Numbered from the stretch's first letter, positions 9,962 through 19,825 are shown. The stretch is 40,368 nt of DNA from Calditrichota bacterium (GCA_020051775.1 JAGVQJ010000193.1:1-40368); one strand, 5' to 3'. The notes: a model not told the origin generated them from the letters alone. Made by a program: numbers and translations.

Positions 9962-11002
9962 ATGTCCTTCCTTCAAAAACGCGGTAAAAACTGGTATCTG
10001 TTCTTCCGCGATGCCTCCGGCCAACAGAAAGCCAAGTCCCTGAAAACTGGCAATCAGCGGACCGCTGAGGAGCTCCAACGCAAATTCGATCAAGGGTCGA
10101 ACCTGGAGAAGTTCGGTTTTCACCAATCCGTGGCTCTCTCCGAACTTCTGAATGAGCGGGTTCGCTTTCATGAGAGCCTGGGACGGTCGCAGAATACGAT
10201 CAAGAATGAGGTCTATATCTTCAATGCGTTTCTGCGGTATTTGGGGCGGGATTCATTCCAGCAGAGTACTAAGGCAGTCCTGGAAGATTACAAGGATTGG
10301 CTTCGATCCAAGAAAGTCAATCCGGTAACGATTAATACCATTCTCAAGACCTTAAGGGCCGTTTTCAATTGGGGAGCTGCCAAGGGATATTGTCAAGCGG
10401 CAGAGATTGAACTGGTGAAGGTTGAAAAGCGGATGCCGATGGCTCTGGGGGAAAATGAGGTCGCGGCTTTTTTCGAGGCAATCAATCAACTTCCACCGGC
10501 CATTCCCAAAGGCGCGGAAATTTCAGACGTGGATTATTGGCGGGAGTACTGGAAACTGGTCTTTGAACTTTATCTGTACACCGGAGGGCGGAAAGAGGAA
10601 ATCGCTTCGCTTACCTGGGGTGACATTGACCTGGATCGTGAGGTTGTAGTTTTCCGCAACACGAAAGCCTCTCAAGAACGCGAGGTGCCCCTGCATCCGG
10701 CTATTGCTGCCAAACTGCGCGAGAAAGCGGGATCACCGGGGGATCGGCTTTGTGCTCACAGCGCTGGAGTTATTTACCACCAGTGCCGGAGGTTTATGGA
10801 GAAAGCAGGGATTACTCACCCGAAGAAATGGGGATTGCACGCGCTACGTAGAACCTTCGGATCGCACTTGATTATGAAAACGGGGGATATTGCCACAACC
10901 TCTCGGCTCTTAGGGCATTCCAGCCCCAGAGTCACTTACGACTCCTACGTGGATATTCTCCAACAGCACGCGCGGGATAGCATCAAAAAACTGAGCTGGT
11001 AG
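9962..11002 (+). CDS. Tyrosine recombinase / phage-type integrase
   Basis: 346 aa; catalytic signature YTGGRKEEIASLTW...NTKASQEREVPL...HALRRTFGSHL...LLGHSSPRVTYDSYVDIL. Confidence 0.95.
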   Translation: MSFLQKRGKNWYLFFRDASGQQKAKSLKTGNQRTAEELQRKFDQGSNLEKFGFHQSVALSELLNERVRFHESLGRSQNTIKNEVYIFNAFLRYLGRDSFQQSTKAVLEDYKDWLRSKKVNPVTINTILKTLRAVFNWGAAKGYCQAAEIELVKVEKRMPMALGENEVAAFFEAINQLPPAIPKGAEISDVDYWREYWKLVFELYLYTGGRKEEIASLTWGDIDLDREVVVFRNTKASQEREVPLHPAIAAKLREKAGSPGDRLCAHSAGVIYHQCRRFMEKAGITHPKKWGLHALRRTFGSHLIMKTGDIATTSRLLGHSSPRVTYDSYVDILQQHARDSIKKLSW

Positions 11003-11055
11003 AAAAGCAAATTGCTTACTATTTGACTCATAATTATGGATATTACGTAGAAAAT

Positions 11056-11105
<50 letters not shown>

Positions 11106-11168
11106 AGCAATGCTTGTTTCTACGCCAAGTGCTACGCGACTTGGCGCCAAACGAGCCGGAATTAATCG

Positions 11169-11198
11169 AAAAGCCGACGGTTTTAGCGTCGGCTTTTT
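11169..11198. terminator. Bidirectional rho-independent terminator in module copy A
   Basis: AAAAGCCGACG gttttag CGTCGGCTTTTT. Confidence 0.8.
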
Positions 11199-11381
11199 CT
11201 ATATCCAGATTTCAGCAGTCCCACATTGTCCCGCACAAAATAGCGTCAAGTAAACTCAGGCCGCTTACAAAATGCCCTAAAATCTGTAATTCAATAAGGA
11301 AAGCTCTATCGTTCGAGCCGCATTATTAGTGAGCCGAACCGAGACCTGCTTCGAACTTGAGCTGTCTATCTTCAAGATTTA

Positions 11382-11562
11382 ATGGGCCTCATGGGTCTGG
11401 CTGATCTGATTTTCGCAGTTCAACAGCTTCTCTCTACCGGCGCTGGTCAAGCCGATAGCCTCGTCCTGGGTTACAAGGCGGATCTCCTTGGCCGAGAGTT
11501 GGAAGCTGCCACAGTAAATCGGAGGCTTGCAGCGTTGCGGTCGGTGGTAACAATGGCTCGGA
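11382..11562 (+). pseudogene. Truncated relic of the core-binding (N-terminal) domain of a second tyrosine recombinase
   Basis: ...LVLGYKADLLGRELEAATVNRRLAALRSVVTMAR resembles the SAM-like 'ATVNRRLAALRS' segment of integrases; continuity is lost about 8 nt before the convergent response-regulator stop. Confidence 0.6.
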
Positions 11563-11569
11563 AATGTTG

Positions 11570-11950
11570 CTATTTCATCAACACTTCCTTAGCTTTGGCC
11601 AAAAGCTGCACCCGGTCTATCGGTTTCTCGAAGTATCCGACCGGTGGCGACACCTGGCGGCGAGTTTCGATGAAGCCCTTGAAATTACTGGAAATACCCG
11701 TCACGATGAAGACCGGGATGTCTTTCAAATCAGAGTCTTCTTGCAGGTGACGGTACATGCGCACCCCGGATTCCTCGGGCATATTAATGTCCAGTGTGAT
11801 TAAATCGGGCCGTTCTGCTCGAACTTGTTCCATGCCCATACGCCCATCCGCGGCGGTACGCACGACAAAGCCGTTATCTTTCAGGAATGCAGCCAGGTAG
11901 GCCGCCACGTCCGGTTCGTCGTCTACGATAAGAATTTTTTTACCATCCAT
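11570..11950 (-). CDS. Single-domain response regulator receiver protein
   Basis: KKILIVDDEPDVAAYLAAFLKDNGFVV...LITLDINMPEESGV...PVFIVTG...FEKPID. Confidence 0.9.
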   Translation of the reverse strand: MDGKKILIVDDEPDVAAYLAAFLKDNGFVVRTAADGRMGMEQVRAERPDLITLDINMPEESGVRMYRHLQEDSDLKDIPVFIVTGISSNFKGFIETRRQVSPPVGYFEKPIDRVQLLAKAKEVLMK

Positions 11951-11962
11951 CTCCTCCTCCTA

Positions 11963-12481
11963 TCAAGTTTTATCAGATTTTTTCAATTCATCTAAAGCCT
12001 TTTTCAGGGTGGCGGCGTCCGCTCTCCCGAGGCGATTCAGAAGTTCAAGGCGCAAGTTATGTTCGTCGTTTCCAGTCATGGTCAATTCGGGCGTCTCTAT
12101 GCCTAACAAGCGGCGCACGGCATCCACGTAGGCCGGTGGGCTGACCGGCTTTTCCAGGTATACCCCCGGCCCGGACATGGTTAATTCTTCCAGGTCGGCC
12201 CGACCCAGATCGTCGCGAGCGTGGCCGGTGACGATCAACACTGGGATTTTGGCCCAGAGGCGATTTTTCAACAGTTCGCGGTGGAACATTGCTCCAGAAT
12301 GCCGGGGCATAACCAGATCCAGCGAAATCAGATCTGGGGGATTGGTTTTCAGTCTCTCCAGCGCCTCATACCCATCCGAAGCTGTTTCCACGATAAAGCC
12401 GGCGTCTTCCAATGCCGTGCGTAGGTAATGGCGCACGTCCTGTTCGTCATCCACGACCAGCACTCGTTTGGGATTAGCCAT
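11963..12481 (-). CDS. Response regulator receiver protein with C-terminal helical extension
   Basis: RVLVVDDEQDVRHYLRTALEDAGF...LISLDLVMPRHSG...PVLIVTGHA...YLEKPVSP. Confidence 0.9.
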   Translation of the reverse strand: MANPKRVLVVDDEQDVRHYLRTALEDAGFIVETASDGYEALERLKTNPPDLISLDLVMPRHSGAMFHRELLKNRLWAKIPVLIVTGHARDDLGRADLEELTMSGPGVYLEKPVSPPAYVDAVRRLLGIETPELTMTGNDEHNLRLELLNRLGRADAATLKKALDELKKSDKT

Positions 12482-12496
12482 GAGTGTTTCCTTAAG

Positions 12497-13969
12497 TTAT
12501 TTGATATCGCTCGGCGATTTTTTAGCTTCGCGAGCGATCTGTTCCGCGACCATCTTCAATCGTGGGCGCGGCAGTCGGATGCGAAAGCGGGAACCCGTGC
12601 CGGGATCGGAATCCACTTCCATGCTGCCGCCATGTTCTTGGACGATCTTACGGGTCGTCAATAGCCCCAGGCCGGTGCCGCGATCAGATTTAGTGGTAAA
12701 GAAGGTGGTGAAAACCTTCTGCCTTACCTCCCAATCCATACCGCAGCCGTTGTCCTCCACTTCGAAAATCAGCGCCTCGCCCTCTTCACGTGTGCGCACG
12801 ATTACTTGAGCACCTGAGTCATCGCGAGTCATGGCGGCGTCAATGGCATTGGAAACCAGATTGGTCAAACACGCTTCCAAGCCATCGCGATCCAGTAACG
12901 CTCGCTTGACCATCGGGCCAGCTTCAACCGTTAGTTTCACACCTTGGCGGGCGGCAGCATCATTATACAATTCTACCACTTCCCGTGCCAGCCGATTGGG
13001 GTTGACCAGTTTTAAATCAGGAGCTCGGCCCTTGGAGAAACTCAAGAAATCCTTGACCAGCACCACGGTTTTTTCAAAGTTACGCTGCAGAACTTCCCAA
13101 CCTTCGGCCAGGCGCTCGGCATCACCTTTGCGAAGGCCGCTGTCCAACATGTACATGCCACCTTCCAGACCCATCAGCAAATTCTTGATCGTGTGCGCCA
13201 ATCCCGCGACGGTCTGACCAACGGCCGCCAATCGTTCCGCCTCCAGCATCTCTCTTTCGAGTCGCTTGACTTGGGTGATATCGGCGCTGATTTCGATGAC
13301 ATGCATTACTTCACCAGAACCGCGCCGCAGCGGAGCGGTGGTTACTACGTAATCGGTTTCGCTGCCGTCTTTGGCGATGCCGGTCTGAGTTACAACTCGT
13401 TCCAAGCCGTCGCTAAAAGTCTGCTCCGCCGGGCAATCCTGACAGGGTTCGCTACGATTTTTGTATGCCTGAAAACAGGACTTACCGGTGGACTCCCCAA
13501 AGGTCTGGCGGAATCTCTCATTGGCGCGTAAAATCTTGTACTGGCTATCTATTACGGTGATGAAGCACGGAACCCGTTCGAAAAGCAGGTTGTACTCCCG
13601 CTGCCGAAGCCGGGTTTCGGTGACATCGGTGATCATCTCCACGACGTATTCAACGTTTCCGCTTTCACCCCGTAATGGAGCCACATGCACGATAAAATAA
13701 CAATTGAGCCCCTGCCGATCCAGGCCGGTCTCATCGGAAATGCGCGGGATGCCATCCGCGAACGTCAATCTCGCCTGGCAATTAGAGCAAGGTTCAGGCA
13801 ACCCTTTGAAAACCTCATGGCAGCGCTTCCCGTGCCAAGCGCCAAATCGTTTCTCAAAATAGGGATTAGCAGTTACCAGACGCATTTCACGGTCTATTGC
13901 CACGACTCCGAAGGGGAGCATGTTGAACAGTTCGCGCTTCAGCAGTGGATCAAGAATTTTTGGCGACAT
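12497..13969 (-). CDS. Sensor histidine kinase with two Cys-containing PAS domains
   Basis: Two PAS repeats (CHEVFKGLPEPCSNCQ, CFQAYKNRSEPCQDCP); H-box AGLAHTIKNLLMGLEGG; N-box NLVSNAIDAA; G-boxes VEDNGCGM, DRGTGLGLLTTRKIV. Confidence 0.92.
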   Translation of the reverse strand: MSPKILDPLLKRELFNMLPFGVVAIDREMRLVTANPYFEKRFGAWHGKRCHEVFKGLPEPCSNCQARLTFADGIPRISDETGLDRQGLNCYFIVHVAPLRGESGNVEYVVEMITDVTETRLRQREYNLLFERVPCFITVIDSQYKILRANERFRQTFGESTGKSCFQAYKNRSEPCQDCPAEQTFSDGLERVVTQTGIAKDGSETDYVVTTAPLRRGSGEVMHVIEISADITQVKRLEREMLEAERLAAVGQTVAGLAHTIKNLLMGLEGGMYMLDSGLRKGDAERLAEGWEVLQRNFEKTVVLVKDFLSFSKGRAPDLKLVNPNRLAREVVELYNDAAARQGVKLTVEAGPMVKRALLDRDGLEACLTNLVSNAIDAAMTRDDSGAQVIVRTREEGEALIFEVEDNGCGMDWEVRQKVFTTFFTTKSDRGTGLGLLTTRKIVQEHGGSMEVDSDPGTGSRFRIRLPRPRLKMVAEQIAREAKKSPSDIK

Positions 13970-13970
13970 C

Positions 13971-15890
13971 TTAGGGACGATCCTGTAGGCTCATTTGTGA
14001 TTCCGGCGGAGTCGGTACTGGAAAGCCCGGGAAGCGCGGTTCCGAAACCTTCGGAACGATAACCCCTTTGCTCTCCAGCACCTCATACCTTTTAGCTAAC
14101 ACCGGATCATCCACCAGCGGCTTGCGTTCGCGATGGCAATTGCCGCACCGGGCCAAGTCTGCTTTATTCAAGGCAGCGGCCTGCTCTTTATGGCAGCCCA
14201 AGCACAGGCCGTGCATTGCTTCAGTATATGACGCGGCTTGATTATTTTTAACGGCAATAACGACTCCGGACGGTTTCAGATCCTGATGGCACTGAGAACA
14301 AGACTTGGCGGTTGCCGCAGATTTTACCTCTCCAAGTCGGTGACAATCGAAGCACCTCAATGCTGCACCTGCCGGTGAAGCGTGCCAATTGTGCCGGAAG
14401 GCATCCGTGGCGCTATACATATCGCGATGGCACTGGTAGCAGCCTGTGAACCGATCATGAGGCAGGTTCGCATGATGGCAGATTGCACAGGAAGTAGAAT
14501 CACCGCCGCCACGCGCAAAATGCTTTTGATGGGCGAACGAAGTGCCGAAACCATCCAGGTTGCCATCAATCCACATTTCGTTCCAGCCGCGTGCCTTCCC
14601 GACCGGTGCTGGATCCATTCCTCGGCTTGATAAGGCATTTTGAGACAGCAGAGAAAATCCGAGAGCCGCGGCGAATATGAAAGCCAGGGAGTACACCGTG
14701 CGCGAACGAATCTGAGGCGAACCCAGGGAAGCGAAGCTGGCGATGTCGAATGCAGGCATGGCTTTTGGTTGAGCTTCGGGATCTACAGGATGGCGTTCCC
14801 AGACGTGAAATTTTTCCACCATGTACAGGAAGGCCAGAGCGGCGCCGGCCACTATCGCGGCGCTGATGATGATCTCTGTCCAGGCGGGCAGATATAGAGT
14901 TTCACCGCGCTGTTGGTGCACCAGCCCGCCCACATTAATGCGGTTTAAAACGATGCCCACCACCGCGGTCGGTGCCACTATCCAGAGTCCAGTAAGGGTA
15001 TTGCGAACCTTGGAGATGAACAGCAATATGGAGGGGATAACGGCCGAAAGAGCGATTTCCACCCAAAACATCTTAACCTGCCAGACGCCTTCAGACAAAT
15101 GCTCCAATTGTCCTCGTACGACCAGATCCGTAAAGCGCACGCCCAGATAAATCAGGAAGATCCAGCGCGCGGCGCGGCCCAGTTTGGCTAACAATTCGGT
15201 TTCCGGGGGGCGGCGATAGAGATAGGAAGTGATCAGTCCTTCAAGGGTTACCATCATCAAGCCCAAAGCGATGGCGGAGAGGAAGAAGATCACCGGCAGG
15301 AGGGGTGAATACCACAAGGGATGCACATGGGACGGCATGATTAAAAACAGCGACCCCAATGAGGACTGATGCAGTGTGGACAGCGAGATTCCGGCGATGA
15401 CCAAAGGCAGGCGCAGCCTAACTAGTAGGGTGCGCACTCGAGCCAGTGAGGAGAAGGATTCCGCCGGCACGGGTAAGAACTCCAGGAGTAGCACAGTCAG
15501 GTAAAGCATCACGCACCAGCCCACTTCAAAGAGCGGCGAATGAGGATTCCAGAAGACGATCATGTGCCAAATGTTCCAGGGTAAGCCCAGATCGAAGAGC
15601 AGGCCTACCGCCACTGCCACATAGCCCAGGAAGGCAGTTAATACTGCGGCGCGCACGATGCCGTGGAATTTCTCCAGGCGGAAAATGTAAACTGTGGCCG
15701 TGAGCACGAAACCGCCCGCCGCCAGAGCGACGCCGCTCATGACGTCGAAGCCGATCCACAAACCCCAGGGGACGGCGTCGGATAAGTTGGTCGTGGCACC
15801 AAGGCCGAACATGAACCGGGCGGTGGCCACGGCTGCTCCCAAACCGATCAGGCTCCAAAGAAAGAGTTTGAAATTCCGCACCCTATTCAT
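13971..15890 (-). CDS. NrfD/DsrP (HmeB)-like membrane quinone subunit fused to a C-terminal hexaheme cytochrome c domain
   Basis: Multi-TM N-terminal region; C-terminus with six CxxCH motifs: CAICH, CYQCH, CFDCH, CSQCH, CLGCH, CGNCH. Confidence 0.85.
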   Translation of the reverse strand: MNRVRNFKLFLWSLIGLGAAVATARFMFGLGATTNLSDAVPWGLWIGFDVMSGVALAAGGFVLTATVYIFRLEKFHGIVRAAVLTAFLGYVAVAVGLLFDLGLPWNIWHMIVFWNPHSPLFEVGWCVMLYLTVLLLEFLPVPAESFSSLARVRTLLVRLRLPLVIAGISLSTLHQSSLGSLFLIMPSHVHPLWYSPLLPVIFFLSAIALGLMMVTLEGLITSYLYRRPPETELLAKLGRAARWIFLIYLGVRFTDLVVRGQLEHLSEGVWQVKMFWVEIALSAVIPSILLFISKVRNTLTGLWIVAPTAVVGIVLNRINVGGLVHQQRGETLYLPAWTEIIISAAIVAGAALAFLYMVEKFHVWERHPVDPEAQPKAMPAFDIASFASLGSPQIRSRTVYSLAFIFAAALGFSLLSQNALSSRGMDPAPVGKARGWNEMWIDGNLDGFGTSFAHQKHFARGGGDSTSCAICHHANLPHDRFTGCYQCHRDMYSATDAFRHNWHASPAGAALRCFDCHRLGEVKSAATAKSCSQCHQDLKPSGVVIAVKNNQAASYTEAMHGLCLGCHKEQAAALNKADLARCGNCHRERKPLVDDPVLAKRYEVLESKGVIVPKVSEPRFPGFPVPTPPESQMSLQDRP

Positions 15891-16665
15891 CGCGCTTATC
15901 CTTTTGATCTTCCGGTTTTTCTTTCGGGATTTTCGGCTGCAAGTCCATGCGTCTGCTGATGATCCAACTTATACCCGACATGGTAGCTGCCATACCGACG
16001 AATGCAAACGGAACGGCATGCATCGCGGAAGCCGTGCGGCCCGGAATGGTATTATCACCTAATTCCCGGCCTCGAGTCAGGAAGGTCAAATTGGCGTCGG
16101 AGATATAGAGCACGGAAGTACCGCCTACCTCGGATTCACCCCAGACCTTACCGGCGTAACGCTTGGGATTGTCATGAAGTCGTCGGTGCGCTTCCTGCAG
16201 CAATGTGTCGCGGTCGCCGAAGATCGTAGCTTTGGTTGGGCAAGCTTCAGTGCAGGCTGGTGGTTTGCCCTGTTTGATCCGCCCATAGCACAGGATGCAT
16301 TTGCGGACGTAGGGCACAGGGCGATCCCAGTCGTAGCGGGGAATGCCGTAGGGACAAGCCATCATGCAGTAACGGCAACCCATGCACTTGCTGCTGTCGT
16401 AGATGACTGCTCCTTCGGATGTCTTGCGCAGCGCTCCGACCGGACAGGCAGAAGCGCAGGCCGGATCCAGGCAATGCCGACATTGCTTGCGCACGTAGAC
16501 ATGGTTGGGACGCTCCACCACAGAGGTCCAATTGCGCGCCGACAAGCCATCGCGAGTTTCCCAACGGCGCGGCACCTCCGGTTCCAGAGTATTAGCCTGG
16601 CGGCAAGCTACCACACAATCCCGACAACCGATGCAAAGTGTGGTGTCGGTCAGTATTGCTTTCAT
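15883..16665 (-). CDS. DsrO/HmeA-like 4Fe-4S ferredoxin subunit
   Basis: CIGCRDCVVACRQAN, CRHCLDPACASACPVGAL, CMGCRYCMMACPYGIPRYDW, CILCYGRIKQGKPPACTEACPT; C-terminal hydrophobic segment. Confidence 0.9.
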   Translation of the reverse strand: MKAILTDTTLCIGCRDCVVACRQANTLEPEVPRRWETRDGLSARNWTSVVERPNHVYVRKQCRHCLDPACASACPVGALRKTSEGAVIYDSSKCMGCRYCMMACPYGIPRYDWDRPVPYVRKCILCYGRIKQGKPPACTEACPTKATIFGDRDTLLQEAHRRLHDNPKRYAGKVWGESEVGGTSVLYISDANLTFLTRGRELGDNTIPGRTASAMHAVPFAFVGMAATMSGISWIISRRMDLQPKIPKEKPEDQKDKRDE

Positions 16666-17456
16666 GAGGCTTTGGCCTCCTTCTTTTGCGACTGAACCTT
16701 AATGAGATCGGGCAACTTCACCGGTGCGATGTCCAAACGCGGTTTATCCACCCAGGTGGGGCGTTCTGACAACCCCAGCGTTTCCAGTACACGGGCTCCT
16801 GTCCCGGCCGGAAACTTCCAACTGACCGCCGTGACCAACTGCGACAGCGGTACCAGAACACAGTGGGCGATCTTGGTAAAAGGAATCAAAAGCATGATAA
16901 AGGCAGCGGTATAAAGGTGTACTAGCATCATCGCTTGGTAAGCGCCGGCGGTTAAAGTGTTATTCACCATTAGATATCCGGTGAGGAAGGGAATTGCCAG
17001 TAATAATGGCCAGGCATAGTCCTGCCGGCGGCTCAAAGCTCGGGCGGGAGAATAGAAGACCCGCATCAGAAACAATGCCAGCGCGCCTATGATTGCGGCC
17101 AAAGTCAACAGATTGGCTAACCCCTGCGGTAGGGTGAACCAGGCGAAGCCGACGGAGAGTTTCCACAGATTCACATGCGCAGTCAGGAACAGCGGCCCCA
17201 GAATCAAACCGAGGTGGAAGAGAAACGAGATGCCGCTGTAGACGGGTCTTTTGCGCCACAATCGGCTAGTGGGAATCAGCCAAGCAATGGTTTTGTGGCG
17301 TATTTCCCGATAGTTGAGTATTTTGTCGGGGCTGCGTCGGTAGGCTTCCGCAACGTTGACCAGGGTCAGAACAAAAATCCTGCCCAACCCTAGTAACATC
17401 AGCACGAAACTGAAGCGGAACAGCGGCCCTTCGCCGAAATCAATCCAGGCCTGCAA
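16662..17456 (-). CDS. DsrM/HmeC (NarI-like) membrane cytochrome b subunit
   Basis: 264 aa; multiple TM helices with conserved His (FLFHLGLILGPLF, MLVHLYTAAFIMLLIPFTKIAHCV); overlaps adjacent subunit genes. Confidence 0.8.
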   Translation of the reverse strand: MQAWIDFGEGPLFRFSFVLMLLGLGRIFVLTLVNVAEAYRRSPDKILNYREIRHKTIAWLIPTSRLWRKRPVYSGISFLFHLGLILGPLFLTAHVNLWKLSVGFAWFTLPQGLANLLTLAAIIGALALFLMRVFYSPARALSRRQDYAWPLLLAIPFLTGYLMVNNTLTAGAYQAMMLVHLYTAAFIMLLIPFTKIAHCVLVPLSQLVTAVSWKFPAGTGARVLETLGLSERPTWVDKPRLDIAPVKLPDLIKVQSQKKEAKAS

Positions 17457-17469
17457 GGTAATAGTCCTC

Positions 17470-18894
17470 CTAACCTTGTTTATCGAAAATAATGGCCTTA
17501 TAGATCAAATCATGCAGGCCTACAATCTCGCAGTTCAGGTTGTTGTCCTCCACTAACTCGCGGAGCTGCTTTTTACAGTTAGCGCAGGGTGCGACCACGT
17601 ACTTGGCGCCGGTGGCGCGGATCTGCTCGGCTTTGGCGCGCCCGGCGACGATGGTACGATAAGGGCGAATCTCATCAATGGACACCGTGCCGCCCCCACC
17701 TCCACAACAGATATTGTCGCGGCGATTGGGAGTCATCTCCACATAGTTCTGGCAAAATGCTTTCAGAACTTCGCGCGGTTGTTCAACAATCCACCCAGGG
17801 CGAGAGATGTTGCAGGGGTCGTGGTAAGTGACTTTATCGGTGACGATATTGGGATCCAGTTTGATCCTGCCCTCTTTCCATCGCTGCCAGGTGTACTCCA
17901 GGATATTAATGACTGGCAGAGCCGCTTTACCTCCACAGAAGGTCGGATAGAAGAATTTGGCGCTGCGGGAGGCGTGGCCACACTCGCCAATCAGGATCTT
18001 CTTTACTTTCAGGCGTTCGGCCTCCGCCTTGATTTTCAGCAACACTTTCTCGAGTACCTGATCATTGTAAAACAGACCGTAATTGATGCCGTCAAAGTAA
18101 CCGGTGCCCACCGTCCATCTATCGCCGGTGGCGGCGAACACAGCGGCGTTGCCCATGAGAGTATCAGCCTCCATGAGAAAATCGGACACGGCAGGCAGGA
18201 AAAGGAATTCCGCTCCTTCCTGGTCAATGGGGAAAGGGATGGGCACTCCCTTCTCCTCCTTCATGTCCTCTGACAGGAATTCCAGGTTATCCAGCAACGC
18301 CGGGACAGGTATGGCGGAAGTGTTGCCGGAAGCGCCGATCAACTGTTCGCGGACGCTGACCACCAGAGCGCGCGGTGAAATACCTATTTCAGACAGAATG
18401 TAGCGTGCCAGGTGCGTAATCAAGGCGTGATCTACTCCAAGAGGACATTCGAAATGACAGCGGCGACAAGCGGTACAAGTATAGAAGGCCTCGGCCATGC
18501 GCTTGATGTGCTCGTCGGTCAAGCCGGCATCGGCGGTCAGTCTCCCTCGCAGCAATCCGGAAACGGTGAAATGGCGGCGGTAAACGGAGAGCAACAATTC
18601 GGAACGGTTGCAGGGAACGTCGCGTGGATCGCTCGTAGCCAGGTACACCTGGCAATGCGTGGTGCAGCGCGAGCATTTGGCGCTGACTCGCACGTAATGT
18701 TCCAGAGCTACCCGGTAGTTGGAGTGCTTCAGGATAGCCGCGAAAGCCTCCAAGAAGCGGCGGGGGCGATCCTGGACGTCATGATCTTCCACATGGTACG
18801 ACACCGGTAAATTTTGGCGGTGCAGCACTTCCGTTTTTTTGGAATTAGCAAATGCTTTATGCTGTTCATCCGGGGTAAGAGAAGTCAATTTCAT
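17470..18894 (-). CDS. DsrK/HdrD-like (HmeD) heterodisulfide reductase-related iron-sulfur protein
   Basis: CSRCTTHCQVYLATSDPRDVPC, CTACRRCHFECPLGV, and C-terminal CCG-type motifs HDPCNISR...NICCGGGGG...APCANCKKQL. Confidence 0.9.
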   Translation of the reverse strand: MKLTSLTPDEQHKAFANSKKTEVLHRQNLPVSYHVEDHDVQDRPRRFLEAFAAILKHSNYRVALEHYVRVSAKCSRCTTHCQVYLATSDPRDVPCNRSELLLSVYRRHFTVSGLLRGRLTADAGLTDEHIKRMAEAFYTCTACRRCHFECPLGVDHALITHLARYILSEIGISPRALVVSVREQLIGASGNTSAIPVPALLDNLEFLSEDMKEEKGVPIPFPIDQEGAEFLFLPAVSDFLMEADTLMGNAAVFAATGDRWTVGTGYFDGINYGLFYNDQVLEKVLLKIKAEAERLKVKKILIGECGHASRSAKFFYPTFCGGKAALPVINILEYTWQRWKEGRIKLDPNIVTDKVTYHDPCNISRPGWIVEQPREVLKAFCQNYVEMTPNRRDNICCGGGGGTVSIDEIRPYRTIVAGRAKAEQIRATGAKYVVAPCANCKKQLRELVEDNNLNCEIVGLHDLIYKAIIFDKQG

Positions 18895-18907
18895 GGCTTG
18901 TACTGCT

Positions 18908-19702
18908 TTAAAATTCGTTCAATTTATCATGCCCAATGATTCGGCCTTTCAGGGGCGGAAGTGAGCTGGCGCGAATTGCCTGCTCGTGGCTGAAATCGTC
19001 GGGATCCAGAAGTTCGACGCCGAAGTCGCGGCAGGTGCGCGCCACCCCAGACACAGCGTGATGCACGTAAACACGGGCGTGATAACCTGAGGCGCTCACC
19101 CGATTCAATTCCCGGATCTCTTCTTCCACTTGATAGGCATGTGCGCCGCAGCAGACTGCAGCCCGAACGTTTTTTTGGCAGATCGGGCAGAGACGCTTGG
19201 CCAACAGGTCAATGGGGTAGAGGTTATTCGCCAGTACGCGGTGCACTTCCCAATCCAGCGATTTGAACAGACAGACAGTCCAGGTCACTAAATCGGCAGA
19301 ATGAGGCTGCACCTTATCCGTACCCATTGCTTTGGGATAGGGCGCCGTAATCTGACCATCCAGAAATCCGCAAAGGGCTTCGTTAACCGGTCCTCGAACG
19401 CCATTGATGACTTGACAGCCGCTGGCCTCCAATAATTCCCGCCCACTTTGCTCGATGCCGTTGCAGATCAACACATGCGTTTGGAGTTCCCGCAGCAACC
19501 GTATACGAGATAAGGCGCCCATCTCGGCGTTGGCCAACTCTCGATACCGGTGCGCCTCACCGTTGGCGATTTCCCAGTAACGGAAGCATCTTGCTGAGTC
19601 GAATAGCGGAGCGATTTCCTCACCAAAGCAGGCGATCACCATGCGTGTAACCCAGCAGCCGTTTTCCAAAGCTCCGGGAAGATTTTTCAAGGTGCTATGC
19701 AA
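18908..19702 (-). CDS. NifX/dinitrogenase Fe-Mo cofactor-domain-like protein with C-terminal Cys cluster
   Basis: MVIACFGEEIAPLFDSARCFRYWEIANGE...VLICNGIEQSGRELLEASGCQVINGVRGPVNEAL; C-terminal CPICQ...CC...C. Start uncertain (supplied start is TTG). Confidence 0.65.
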   Translation of the reverse strand: MHSTLKNLPGALENGCWVTRMVIACFGEEIAPLFDSARCFRYWEIANGEAHRYRELANAEMGALSRIRLLRELQTHVLICNGIEQSGRELLEASGCQVINGVRGPVNEALCGFLDGQITAPYPKAMGTDKVQPHSADLVTWTVCLFKSLDWEVHRVLANNLYPIDLLAKRLCPICQKNVRAAVCCGAHAYQVEEEIRELNRVSASGYHARVYVHHAVSGVARTCRDFGVELLDPDDFSHEQAIRASSLPPLKGRIIGHDKLNEF

Positions 19703-19756
19703 TAAAAAACCGGATCATTTAGTGGCGGTGAAATGGAGAATGCTGCTCTCACCTTC

Positions 19757-19773
19757 AGCATAACCCGGACCAA
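19757..19773 (-). promoter_or_regulatory. Candidate sigma54 (-24/-12) promoter of the NifX-like/Dsr-like operon
   Basis: Minus strand TTGGTCCGGGTTATGCT: GG-N10-GC spacing, close to TTGGCACG-N4-TTGCT. Confidence 0.6.
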
Positions 19774-19825
19774 AAGCATAAGCAATTGATTATACAGTGT
19801 GTTGATGTTATTCTAACAGTACCTG

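Noticed and set aside
17470-18894. Dissimilatory sulfate reduction as the function of the Dsr-like operon
   Set aside because: Only the membrane-complex homologues are present; no dsrAB, dsrC, apr or sat in the window, so the pathway cannot be claimed.
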